Positions 10,996 through 22,385 of a stretch of 64,000 bases of DNA are shown here, piece by piece. The translations under genes and the position numbers were made by a program. The number at the start of each line of letters is the position of its first letter. Within the stretch, counting starts at the first letter, position 1. The notes under the pieces were generated by a model that was not told the DNA's origin, made no database searches, and saw only the letters and a program-made list of their open reading frames with translations. Source of the DNA: Mastigias papua (lineage: Eukaryota > Cnidaria > Scyphozoa > Rhizostomeae > Mastigiidae). Location: the NCBI GenBank assembly GCA_964019165.1, contig OZ025267.1, positions 20,943,185 through 21,007,184 on the forward strand, in the 5' to 3' direction.

Positions 10996-13900
10996 ATGAT
11001 GCCTAGCAGAATCGGGAGTCAGCCTGTTGACCAACCCAGTAGTGCATACAAGCCTCCTTGGGGGTTGCAGACACCAAAGCGAGAAGGTAAAAATGTCAGA
11101 TTTATTTACATGAAAAGTCTCAAACTTGAAATTTGAAGTGATGTGGTGAAGCACGAAATTCATGGCAAAAACTTTCTGGTATCCAATGGGAATACAAATT
11201 GCTCAATGAAATTTCTGCTTAATGCATATTTGTTGTGTAACTTTCGTCTCACTTGTCGTTTCCACATTCGCTGTATTTTTCTCTTAAGATTAAGTTAACA
11301 TTGGACTAGAGACAATAAACTGTGCATTGATTTTAGTTTGTAAAGGATAAGCAACACCTGCCCATTATAATGCATTGTTTTGACCTTGTCTTTATTTAGC
11401 CAGTACCTGGTGTAAAACCTTATACAGTTTAGACGTTTATTATGGGCTGTAGATGCATAGAGCTGGCCCATAGCTTAGGCCCCTATTCAATCCCTGAGCC
11501 TATATTAGGCGCAAGACATAGGCTTTCGCACAATTTCTTGGCGACACGTCAGTTATAAGTTATTCAGTCAAGTGTTTAAATTGTGCCCAGTGGTGGTTGT
11601 ATATTATCGTAAAACGAAAACGAGACAGTAGGTTGCTAAGGCAAATATCAAATCGAGAGCTAAAGAAACGCTTCATTGAAAAACGAGGCAGGGACTTGTT
11701 AAAGAGACGTCCAAACAAGACATATATTTGCCGCAAAATGGGAAGTCTAGGTTATCCAACAAATTAGGCATTTCTTTATAAGCAGAAATGTAGTAGTAAA
11801 TTGTGGGAGAATCCTACTTTCATTACCTCTTTATGCACTTGGGTTAGATAGAAGAGATGCAGCATTTATGTCAACTTATAACAGAATGTTTCAAGGATGG
11901 AAAGGATCCCCAGCTAGGCCCATCAGGTAAGAAGGCATCTCATGAGTTCATTACATTTGCTATTCCCGTTTTGTGAAGGAATTTCTTGTTTGAAGCGAGT
12001 TTTGAATTCTTTGAAGGAGCTATTATATTTCCTCAAATAGTCTGCTTCAGCACTTTATGGTTTCGTGTTTTTCTGGTGGTAATTCTTGGAATGAACTAGA
12101 GCATATGTGGGAAGTATTTGTCTGTATAATTAATCCTCTTCGCAACAAGTTTGCAGCTGTTGCTGAGTTTGTGTTCAGACAAGACAGTGCAAGAGTGGAT
12201 TCCATGTACTTAGGCCCAAAAACCTTCGGCTTGCACTAGGCGTTTTTCAACATTCTGAGTGGGACACATTTGTTTCTTGAGGAACAATGGGCGTACAATT
12301 TGCATGTAAAGGAACCTGGATTGTATGAGTCCCAAAGGACATCGTCAGTTAAGAGGTCTATGATTTCTGTAAAGTGTGGATTGTTGCTGCTGTTGTTGTT
12401 GTCGCTGCTGTGAGTGATGTTGTTGCTGCTATTGCCAATAATGCTTTGAGTATAATTACTCTATACCCCATAATAAATGGGGGTCACAATATGTGGGGTC
12501 TAGCAAATTTTTCAAGTTAATAATCGGGGGTTCAAAATAAGTACCAGGGGGTCTTCAAATTAGCCAAAATTAATTAACGTCCCCATTTATTATGGGTTTT
12601 AGAATACAAGTTTCAGTTTCCATCACACCCTGTGTGTAATTTTCCGGAAGAGCCACTCTCATGTTTATAAATGCGTGGATCTGCAAACATTGGTTACATT
12701 AGGCTCTGAGTAAACGGTTCTGAGCTCCAAGGTTCTCTTTCATGACTCCTTTTAAATATACAGTATCAACTAACATGGCTTTTCATTACGACATTGGAGA
12801 AAGCGACATAAATAGTTCATATTCCTGCGCAGGCAAAGAACAGCCCCGCATTTAAGTGAAGGACAGTGGAACGATCGATCCAGCTACAAAGAAATGTTTC
12901 GCACACCGAATGCATACAGTCGACACAACTTTCTACCGGCGTCAGTGAATCGTCATGACAGGCCACACCCATCGCAGCTTATTTGGCCATTAGAGCCTAA
13001 CAAGGTATTGCTAGGTCGCCCTTATTAATACACCTGTTGAGCATGTTATAGCATGCACCTATTTCTTATATTCCTTACGGCCTTTTGAATTCACCTGGGT
13101 GGGGTTCCTTTTGATGGGTGGGGCTCCTTTTGATTTGGCTTAACATGCATTGCTTACTGGAGTTCTTCAGAATTTGCATTGCGCCACTGCCATTTTTTCT
13201 TCGAAGTGTTGGACAATATTGTTTATTCATATCAACAGTGGTGCAATTGTAGAACAAGAAAATGTCTCAATAAAAAGCCTTTCCTTCTACAATTTCCGTT
13301 TAATTTTTTTCCTGCTTCCATATTTTAGTCCTTATCAGTATACTAATTTGTCCCTCTCCGTATTAATGCCTTGTCGTTATTGCGACCGCCTTGACAAGAG
13401 TGCCAAGGACTTGACTTAAATAGCCAATAAACTTTCTCCCTCCTGTATAAATTGAAAACACTTTGAAAAGAAGAAAATCCCATCTATATAACAATTTGAA
13501 AGTCAAAGCTTGTCCAGGAATGTCTAATAACTTAGAGCTTCTCTTCGCATGCCTTTTCGTGATATGAATTCAACTGATCTATTTTGTAGCAATATATGAT
13601 CTGGAAGCCTATAGCAGACTTAGAGCCCCCACGACAGATAGCAAGTGCGCCAGTTTCATTATTGCAGTTTAACAAACAGCGCTGGATGAACACGACCTAC
13701 AGCGATTTCTTTAAAGGTCAACAGAAAATGGGTAAGTTCAATTAACTATTGTCAGAATATTTAATGAAAACTGTTCAAAACGCTACTCTTTCTGCATGCG
13801 CTGTCATTATGCAGAATTGTTGTCTGATACTGTCTTTGAAAAGAGTCATTTTTCCGCGCATATGGTGATACCACCTTCAAAATGAAAGCTGTGAAAGAGA

Positions 13901-15753
13901 CAATATCGACTTGCTCAAAGATGTTTTGACATCCCGGTATTAGTATGTTAACAGGACTCAGTAAGATTAAGATATAAATGATGCTAAGAGTTTCCAAACT
14001 AGGCAGAAGTCATGGTTAGTGAAGGAGGGAAGAAGATTACATGGGCTATTTGAAGTATCAAGAAATATTGTGAAATCAAAAGGACGGAGGTGATCTGTTA
14101 AATGTATAAAGAAGAGCCCACAAGAAGTTCAGACCTACATGAGAGAGTTCAAGTGGAAATTATGCAGAAATAAACAGTCAAAAGCTAGTAGAAGAAAAGA
14201 TCAGGGGGAATGTTAGCGAGGACGAAGAAGATCCCTAGATCAATATCACAAGACTACTGGTGATTAAGATTGGGCGTTTCTTAAGGGTATTTCCCACTTG
14301 TGCTCTCTTACAAGCTCTGACTTTCTTGTAAGCGTTTCAGGAATAACATTATTTTTTGTTTGAATGCTGGAGTGCATCTTTTCGAATTTGAGTAGTCCCA
14401 TGTCAACTTCTTCCCTGATCTGTTGATGGTGACACTTGTTGCCTTAAATAGTCCCATTTAAACTTCTTCCTTCCTCTGTGGTTGCTGACACTTGTTACCT
14501 TAAGGAGTTCTATTTCAAGCTGTTCCCCCCTCTATTGATGATGCCACTTGTTGCCTTATATAGTTCTATGTCACCCTCTTCCATATGTTGATGATAACAC
14601 TTATTGCCATTAGTAATCCCATGTAAACTTGTTCTCTCCTCTTTTGATGATCACACTTGTGAGGAGTCAATAGGTAATACCGTTCATGTCTTATCGGCCC
14701 TTACCAACATTGCATGCTTTATGCAATTTGTATCAACAGTCCACCACTCTAATGTCAAAGCATCTATGAAAAAATTGGTTCAATATTTCGCGGCTCTCAT
14801 CTTGAAGTTCATTCTTGAGCTGTCCTTTCCACCATTAAAATCAAGATTGATTTTATGTAAAATCAGCGTACCTGGTGACTAGCACTTTGAGAATTAACAA
14901 TGACGGAGACACCAGTTTAGTTATCTCTTGACATGAGTTCATGAATAACACATAATCTTGTTTACATGATCGACTATACTGTCTACATCTATCTCTATCT
15001 ATGATTCTATCTCTTTATGTCATTACGAATTGCCTTCTACCTGGCTGACTTTCAAATACATAGCGGCGATTCCCCTACAATATCTACAGGAAATTATAAG
15101 ACCGCACACCAGGTGTTCATATTTATATGTCATATGCTGAATAGACAGGACTCATAAAGAATTGATAAAGATTGTTTTTTATGTATCAACCAATAATTCC
15201 TGCTATAACTCTTTCAGATTTGCAACAAAACACACCTCGGCCAGTAAGGACAGGAGAACAGCAGCGTCCAACGACAGAGGACCGAAGTAGCACCACTGCA
15301 TCACAGAGGCCCACATCATTTGGTAAAGTATCTTCCTAGCACTACTTATCTACACCATTGAAATTCTATTTTAATATTTGAATGATATCAATAGAGTGAT
15401 ATTAAAGTGTGCCTGGAATTTTCTGCTATAAAGCCAAGCAAGGGCGTATTGATGGTCCAGTACTGAATGTGTAATGTGGCGTGGGTTATCATCTTTTGCA
15501 CTTTTTCTATAGACTCTTTCACTCAACACACATTCTTTTGTAAGCTTCTGATTTGCGCAATTAGAGAATAACTTTCTAATGATGATGAAATTGACAGAAA
15601 GTACTGATTGTCTAAAAGAGAGTTTTAACTTTTCAAACTATAGGTGATAGAGTCGAAAAGACAGTATATCAACACAATTTTCAAGGAGAATTTGGAAGGC
15701 CATCGACAATTGATAAGCCACCTGATCGTTCATGGGCGAATATTAGATATTGA
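10996..15753 (+). CDS. Putative axonemal microtubule protein with Y-x3-F repeats, 6 exons, 232 aa
   Basis: Coding exons are 10996-11086 (starts ATG ATG), 11848-11926, 12833-13004, 13590-13731, 15218-15322 and 15644-15753 (TGA). They total 699 nt, all introns are GT-AG, and the junction phases match (1, 2, 0, 1, 1). I do not recognise a named family. Four short repeats of the type [S/T]xYxxxF appear: STYNRMFQG, SSYKEMFRTP, TTYSDFFKGQ and TVYQHNFQGEF, one each in exons 2, 3, 4 and 6. Pro- and Arg-rich segments separate them, and exon 5 is Thr/Ser/Gln-rich. There is no signal peptide or membrane segment. Repeats of this look are known from SAXO, TEX26-like and other axonemal proteins, so a microtubule-binding ciliary role is inferred. 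The gene is divergent from the gene at 4314-7403 and probably shared a short promoter with it before the P element inserted. A 56-bp minisatellite lies in the 13732-15217 intron. Confidence 0.78.
12466..12597. repeat. Short inverted-repeat element (MITE-like) in an intron
   Basis: CCCATAATAAATGGGG at 12467-12482 is repeated in inverted orientation at 12581-12596, enclosing about 100 bp with G runs. It lies in intron 2 of the plus-strand gene. The G-run-rich interior resembles the elements near 30.4 and 58.5 kb. No clear target duplication. Confidence 0.55.
14394..14664 (+). repeat. 56-bp minisatellite, about 5 copies
   Basis: Units start at 14394, 14450, 14506, 14562 and 14615 (period 56, 56, 56, 53). 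Each begins like AGTCCCATGTCAACTTCTTC and ends like GACACTTGTTGCCTTA. Copies are diverged but aligned over their length. It is in intron 4 of the plus-strand gene. The open frame crossing its end is incidental. Confidence 0.85.
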
Positions 15754-17374
15754 AAAACAGACAGTACAAGGCACTCTTTATCATACTTTTCTTAACAGAA
15801 ATTAATAAATTTTTCTCTTTACAGCAAACATACATTCTCACATTTTTTATTTTGAACTAGCTCATTTATATTTGAACTTTGAGTTCAATAAGAGAAATAA
15901 AATTTTGGTATTTAGCCAGGATGCTGGATAAATATTTGGTAATTATTCTTCAATGACTGTACCATCTTTCTTCAAATATACGTATTTGCATGTATGAATA
16001 ACTGAATATGCTACATAATAATTTTTTTCTGCATTTCAATTTTCATCTATTTTCCAAGGAGACTCCCAGGAGAAACGTGAATATCCCATTCAGTCTTAGG
16101 CTTTTCCTAGTTCTACAGCAGTTTGGTGCATGTCCCGAATGAAAAGTCTGCTCACTCTTGTTTTCTAAAGATAGACGTCTATCGCATCCTATTCTCTCCT
16201 GAACTTCAAGTTCCCTTACTTCTTTGATAGCTGTGTCTTCGTGCTCTGCATGGTAATAAATTTCTTCTTGATACTTACTGGCATCAGCATCCCCCTCTTG
16301 ATATTCACAGGGAAGTGGAAGCTAACCTTTCAGTGTCTTTCTCCTGGTTAATCTATTCAAAAGCCAGAAAATTCAGATACAAGTTCATACACGGAGATCT
16401 CAACTGACTGTTCTGAATCATCACCACAAATCTTGAGTCCATTGTTCTTCTTTGTTATTGATCCTCTGCAGCCCATTAAAAAGCTTTGTCGTCAGAACGT
16501 GTTGCCTTAGTTGAAGGTGTTTTATTAATACAGATATCAAAGCTAAACCCATATTGTACAATAATGTTTGTGCATTATGATCACCTATGAGATTGGTCAG
16601 ATCAACTGCATCCGTATTCGCATGCCTTATGCCATCTTTGCAATTCAATGTTACTCGATTTTCTTTTGATTTGGAAGAAAATACCAGTGCATGTGAATGT
16701 TTTGCACTGCAAAAGTAATGTCACTTTTATTGAGCTTGTTTTCAAATGCGGCGGGTGTGCTTTCGCTTATATCATTTGATTCTGTCGCCAGGGTACTTGC
16801 TTGACATTTTAATTTCAAACTGTACTGAGGAAAACTGTGTAAGTTTCTTCCTTCAGCAATATTGCAGAAAATTATTAGAAACAATACAGAGATCATAGTT
16901 GACAGATATAACCATACTTATATGCAATACGTATGTATGCACATTTGTCCGAAAGTTTCTCAGTTTAACAAAATTAGATAGCATACACAGAAATATGCCG
17001 ATGTTTTTATTTTTCAAGACATGTTTCAGCTTATCTTCATCCATCCTCAAATACCGTCATATTTCGGCGTATGTTATCGAATTTTAACAAGCAGATTTAT
17101 TTATCCAGCGTTGAAATTCTGTTATCAAGCAAGGTTGTTCCGCTTTCAGTGGATGAGTAAAGCTCAGTCATTAGGCCAATTCGAATGGCACGACTACGAT
17201 GCAATACGTGGTTTTTTTCGGGACAGTCTTATGGAACCTGTTATTCAATGGGATTGTCCGTTGCATCTGACGTTTATTTGTCTTGCAATAATTCTATCTT
17301 AAGCTTTTGACTCCGCAAAACTATCTAAAGAAATTAAACAACCCTATGATGTCATTACATCTGCATTAGGGTGT
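15754..17374. other. Intergenic, no recognised feature
   Basis: Lies between the 3' end of the plus-strand gene and the 3' end of the minus-strand GPCR (convergent). AATAAA at 15897-15902 is a possible polyadenylation signal for the plus gene. No exon or repeat boundary is convincing. Confidence 0.4.
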
Positions 17375-18442
17375 TCAGAATTGGCCCACAGATTGTCGTT
17401 TTCCAATAGCAGATACAATGCTTTTGGACCTGCTAATGCTCAGGACCTCACATGAATACGAGGCTCTACCACATATAACTTGTACTGGTGGTATATTGCC
17501 AACTCGCTTGTTATCCCAGTACGAAGCAAGAAAGGGGAACTTCTCTTTGAGCAGCTTCTTAACGGCACATTTAATTCTCGCATCTCGTAGTGTATAAACC
17601 AGAGGATTGCTAATGCACGTCGTGTGATATAATAGGATGGAATAGTAATAAATAGTTGCCACTGTATTTCTTTGCATATCATCACAGTAGTAGTTAAGTT
17701 CACTTTTCCACGTTATCGATGGCCACTTTACGAAGTAAGCAGTCCCCGCGATACCGAAAGGTAATGTTGATATTGTAAAGACAGTAGATATGATAATTAT
17801 GGTTTTCATTGCTTTGTTTGGGGAAACGTTTGATTGTCCAATGTTGGTAACGATGCTTCGTGTGATAGATATGATGTTCAGGTTGATCAGTCCAATAACT
17901 AGGGCTTCCATACTGAGGCATACAATGACAAGTATGTAGTAAACATACAAGCTGACTCCTTCTATCCACGCTATGAAAGACGTAGCAATCGCTGATATCC
18001 AAATACAGATGCAAGTTGTAACTAGTCGTCTCGTTGTTATTATCTCCTCGTACCTCAGAGGTCTTTTTATCTGGATGTATCTTGACATGACGACAGACCC
18101 AATGCTCATCACTGAGGCGGCGCAAGTTGTGCAGTTGAGAAAGAAGGCTATGCGCTGTAATTTAAAGGACAGTTCGCTGTTCCTTTTGTAGTGTATGATC
18201 TCCACCAAATACATAGCAATTAGCGTTGGCTTGCTTAAGAGTGAGGTGAGCAGATCAGCGATTGTGAGTGACAGAATAAATCGATCTGTAAAATTGACTC
18301 TGAAGTTGAGAACGAAGAATATTACCGCATTGACTACCCATGAAACAACACAGCATGGTATAAAAAAGCCAACCAACGCTTTCAGCCCAATAACACATGT
18401 AATGTTAGGGTATGGCGTCCAAGTATGGTATGTTTGATTCAT
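17375..18442 (-). CDS. Intronless rhodopsin-class (class A) G protein-coupled receptor, orphan
   Basis: An uninterrupted frame of 355 aa from ATG 18442 to TGA 17375. The frame is open further upstream to 18511, but its first codon there is GTG and no ATG precedes it before a stop, so I place the start at 18442. Seven hydrophobic segments are visible. Class A anchors, numbered from this ATG: Asn38 (1.50), Asp63 in LTIADLL (2.50), SRY at 120-122 in place of DRY, and NPLVY at 279-283. N-glycosylation sites occur at Asn2 and Asn13. The usual Cys at 3.25 is absent, the second extracellular loop is very short, and TM5 lacks the common Pro. This combination recalls the melanocortin/EDG/cannabinoid/adenosine branch, but ligand and coupling cannot be called. 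Single-exon receptors like this are abundant in cnidarians. Confidence 0.9.
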   Translation of the reverse strand: MNQTYHTWTPYPNITCVIGLKALVGFFIPCCVVSWVVNAVIFFVLNFRVNFTDRFILSLTIADLLTSLLSKPTLIAMYLVEIIHYKRNSELSFKLQRIAFFLNCTTCAASVMSIGSVVMSRYIQIKRPLRYEEIITTRRLVTTCICIWISAIATSFIAWIEGVSLYVYYILVIVCLSMEALVIGLINLNIISITRSIVTNIGQSNVSPNKAMKTIIIISTVFTISTLPFGIAGTAYFVKWPSITWKSELNYYCDDMQRNTVATIYYYSILLYHTTCISNPLVYTLRDARIKCAVKKLLKEKFPFLASYWDNKRVGNIPPVQVICGRASYSCEVLSISRSKSIVSAIGKRQSVGQF

Positions 18443-19092
18443 GTTAAGGTTTACTGTAAAGAACTTGACAGGGCTAGTTGGGTTTGTCAGTGTGGAATTG
18501 TTAACTTGCACGTCACAAGTTACAACTAAACAAGGCAGCGTCTAAATCTTGCGTGTGCAGTTAGCCTGTGGCATATCCTTACTGAATTGCAAGCTCTGAA
18601 TGGATGATATTGCGACAAACTCTGCGTACAATCAACTGCGTACAATATATGAGCTATTGTGACCACATCTAGGAACAGATAAGAATGAAAAATAACAAAC
18701 AAGAAACTATAATGTTCGCTGTTTTCCCATTGATACGATCAGGGGTGATGCAAGATTAAATGTTACAAACAATGGCGAGGTTACTGATTTAGCACTTGCT
18801 AAAAGGGAGTGGCGCAAATTGCTGTTAAAACGTGTGTTAATCAGAAATATTTTATCTACAGCCTTGATGCCAGGGGAGTGCCGCACCCCCACAATTCCCG
18901 TAGTGTCACCATTCGATAGGATCATAGTAGTGCCTATGGCTTGAATTAGTAACCGAGCTAGGTTTTAAATCGTTGGTGCACACTTCAGTAGCAAGAAGTA
19001 TAGCTACAAATGTATATATTCTGTCTGCACGTGTTTTGAGCATTAAAGGAAATGCCAATAATGATTGCTATACTTTCAACAAGTACACCATA

Positions 19093-19096
<4 letters not shown>
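18443..19096. other. Upstream region of the GPCR, no recognised feature
   Basis: 5' flank of the minus-strand receptor. No second exon with a matching splice site is evident, though an upstream non-coding exon cannot be excluded. Confidence 0.3.

Positions 19097-19141
<45 letters not shown>
19097..19141. repeat. (TA)n microsatellite
   Basis: About 22 uninterrupted TA units. Confidence 0.95.
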
Positions 19142-19143
<2 letters not shown>

Positions 19144-19154
19144 CATAGTTTGCC

Positions 19155-19231
19155 TAAATTAGCTTTTATTATAAGTATGCATCTTTTTGCTAGCCAACTA
19201 TTTAAATGAATTGATAATAATAATAATAATT
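19155..19231 (+). repeat. 3' end of a non-LTR element with (AAT)n tail
   Basis: The stretch ending ATTTAAATGAATTGATAATA and (AAT)n resembles 33718-33800, which ends in the same kind of (AAT)n tail. Two dispersed copies with a shared end and a short tandem tail are typical of dead LINE 3' ends. Family unknown. Confidence 0.5.
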
Positions 19232-22070
19232 GCTATAGTTTCAGTGCTAGGCGAAAAGCTTTCTTTTAAAAATAACGTATATATCGGCGTTTGTCTGCAT
19301 CCACAAACGTCAACATAGGTTCATGGACTGAGGCATTCTACTTTAAAGTACACAGACTGCATGAACTATATTATCTAATGCTATCAATTAAAGGAACCAT
19401 GTAGATTTCCTTCTGAACCACAAACCAACTACATAGGCCAAATTTCGCACATGATATCTTTGCTGACTCAGTACATTGAGAGTGATAAATAATGATAGAC
19501 CAATTGATTCCTTGTTTATTCATTTAATCTTATTTTCCCACTTTTTGAAGTATCCTTCTTTTACTGCTACTAGATTCTGTGTGGCTTAGGCCCATTTCCG
19601 CAATTCATCTTTTAAATATTATTTCATTCGTCAGCTAATGTAAATTTCGTCACCATGGAAATTACATTTAATAGTAAACCTATTATTTTCAAATTTTATT
19701 GCCCATAAGGTGCTTCCTGATATCCATGGTATATCAACAAATTGTTTTTTGTGCTAAATATATCTAGATCGTTCATAAGTAATTTCAAAATCAACTAAAT
19801 ATCTTGGTATACGTGTTGATGAGGAGTCAAGTTTGCAAAGCTGAATGGGCAATTTCTTCAGAAGGATTTCAATGGATATTAGTTATCAAACGAATGATGA
19901 AGGGAATGATAAAATGAATCCTCCGTTTAGCTCTCTTTAATGCTCATGCAAGGCATACTATACTTGCACAATACCTCCGAAGTTGAGAAGGCTTCGACTT
20001 TACCTTACATCTGGTTAAGCAACAGAAAAACCTGTAGAGACAGCTTTAAAGTGCATAGATAGGCCTGGAATTAGTCGGGAGCAGACCACATGTGTACTCT
20101 GAAGTAAAGTCAAATTGAATTAAGTTTTACCACAGATGTTATCTATCAACATACTCCACTTCTTTTACATTAATGCACTTTATAAGGAACCAGCATGTAT
20201 AAGGCACACAACTTTAAGGATTTTCGCACTATTAAAGACAAATAGCTTCAGAAGCATTCAATCTCAGGTATTTTTATCACTGCAGACAATCGAGAATTAG
20301 AAAGTCAGTGTCATTCATTGCAGTCAAACTCCCATGAATTTCGGGTAATCCATGCAAGCGCAGCTCCATGTGGGACCATACCCGAAACGGTAGCATTTCG
20401 TATCGCGAAAATTTGTGCCCAGAGACATGCCAAATGAGTGAGGCAAGAAAATAAACAAGAAATGAATTGAGCATTCTACGCAACACTCCAAACGTTTTAG
20501 AAGGGTGTGGCTATGAAATATCCCCCAAAAATTGTGCTTCCGATATGGCTCCCCAAAGCTAACTTCTGGATGACTACCATGAATCCATGTAGCAATGTTT
20601 TATGCATGGGTTTACCTTGAAACAGAGCAGCTAAATGTTTAAGAGCTTTGATCAGGCCTACTTTCTCCCAATCTAATTCACCAATCATCATGCAGGATGC
20701 AGGATTCTGAGGACAATGCGCTCCAAGACTAGATTTAGGCCTATTCTGCATGATGATTGGTCAATTATGTTGGGAGAAAACATACCCGAATAAAGCTCTA
20801 AAAAATTTGGTGGGCCCCTATTCTCCTTGAAACTTACAATGTCTATAGCAGGCGTTATTCTATGCTGGGTTTGCCGATTTTTCATGGAGTTGGAAAGAGA
20901 TAATTATAATAAAAATTAAATCAATGGCTTTGCAAAAACTTTTTAGATGGACACTAAAAGGGAAATGGGGAATAAACTTGATTTTAGCAGAATTTTTCTC
21001 ATCAATTAATTTCTAATGATTGCGTGAAAACTGATCCATGTTGCAATCATTGTCACGTACAATGAGAGCAAATGTTTCACGAGAGTAGTCCCTTCCCAGA
21101 AACGAAACAATTTCTCGAGAATTAAATTTTGAACTCGAGTTGTAAATTTTGCATAGAATAGCCCCTAGCTTATAGTATCATGTCTTAACACTTAACAATT
21201 CTTATGTTTTTCCTGCTTATTCACTATTATCAAGCCATTAAATGTGCAGTTAATAAGGGACTTTTAGCATTGCATTGTGGCCAAATGAGTCCCAGAAGTA
21301 CAGAACTTTATGAACTAAGCTTTAAGCTAGGTTTCGTATAAAAAAACGTGCTCATGGGATTATCCTTACATTAGAAGCAAGCCTGCATAATAATGCTAGT
21401 ATAAGGCATCATTCACCTGTTACGCAACGCCTGTAAGGGGGAGGGAAGGTACCTTAATTTGTTATGCTATTGTTAAATTTATATGTAGGACTATGCCAGA
21501 CTAAGCCCCTCTGATAAAACAATTTGCCGGCAAAACTTGCTTCATACCGGCAAATATTATGATTTTCCACTAAATACTGTGATTCGTCTCGCTGGCACAC
21601 ATTGCAAAGTGTCGGTTATGCTATCAGAAATCCCACCAAGCCCTCAGGTGCTACGCCCATGTCTTAGGGAAGCTTTTACTTCAAACCTCGCCCAGAAGCG
21701 TTTTCTTCTCGATGGCCTTGGGTACAGTTTAAACGTAATTTCTTGGACCAGGCTTCTAGCTGATCAAAATGTGACCCGATATAGTGCAAAATGGAGCCTT
21801 GGTTCCTCTTTTTAGAAACGTACTTAGCTTCAAGAGAGCAAACTTAATTGCAAATGCTTGTGACATTGTCATTAGGAATGCCCTTTTTGTGATCTTATCG
21901 TTTTACATTAAGCGATGTTATTTGTTTGTTGATCTGATTGTATTGTTCTGATATGCACCTACGTAAATGTCGTGAGACAGGAAAGAAAACCGGTTGCTAC
22001 CAGTAGTATGAAAGCCCATATATCATCGTAGCGCAGAAGAGATCCGGCATGAGATCACACAGCGTACAAG
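19232..22070. other. Intergenic, one long imperfect hairpin, otherwise nothing recognised
   Basis: Apart from the hairpin at 20640-20801 I see no gene. A sequence near 21330-21350 (TATAAAAAAACGTG type) resembles one end of the MITE family found at 32.2-33.3 kb. Confidence 0.4.
20640..20801. repeat. Long imperfect inverted repeat
   Basis: The arms at about 20640-20694 and 20746-20801 are imperfect reverse complements. They share TTTCTCCCAA and ACCAATCATCATGCAG, with a loop of about 50 bp. Weaker complementarity extends outward on both sides, suggesting an old foldback element. Confidence 0.65.
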
Positions 22071-22385
22071 TAAGCTAGTATGTAGGAAAGTAGGAAAGTA
22101 GGTAGGTAAGTTTGTAAATAAATACCGGAAGTTTTATTGTCCTTCGGGACTCCGTTCTGATGGTTAGCTGTTCTTTTCCCATTGGGTGAAGTTGACTTAC
22201 CGCTGGAGTTGCGTATAGTGTTACTTTAATTTGCCTGTCTAGCACCCAGGCTATCGTGCGGTTAGTCGATAGTCACATAAGAGCATTCACGATGCTTTGA
22301 AAGCGCATCGTAGCGGGAATAGAACCGAGTACACTCTGGTTGCAAAGCAGAGGCACACACCATTACGTTATTCCTGAACTAGGTA
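22071..22385 (-). mobile_element. Putative tRNA-derived SINE
   Basis: On the minus strand, a tRNA-like head lies near 22375-22312. It shows a possible anticodon arm (CTCTGCTTTGCAACCAGAG) followed by GGTTCTATTCC, a good Pol III B box. A GC-richer unique body follows, then a short tandem tail of TACC/TTTCC units at about 22123-22080. Head, body and tandem tail in this order fit a SINE. The A box is weak and no second copy is in the window, so the call is tentative. Confidence 0.5.

Noticed and set aside
17440..18125. Two further minus-strand frames of 87 and 141 aa
   Set aside because: Other-frame shadows of the GPCR; no receptor features.
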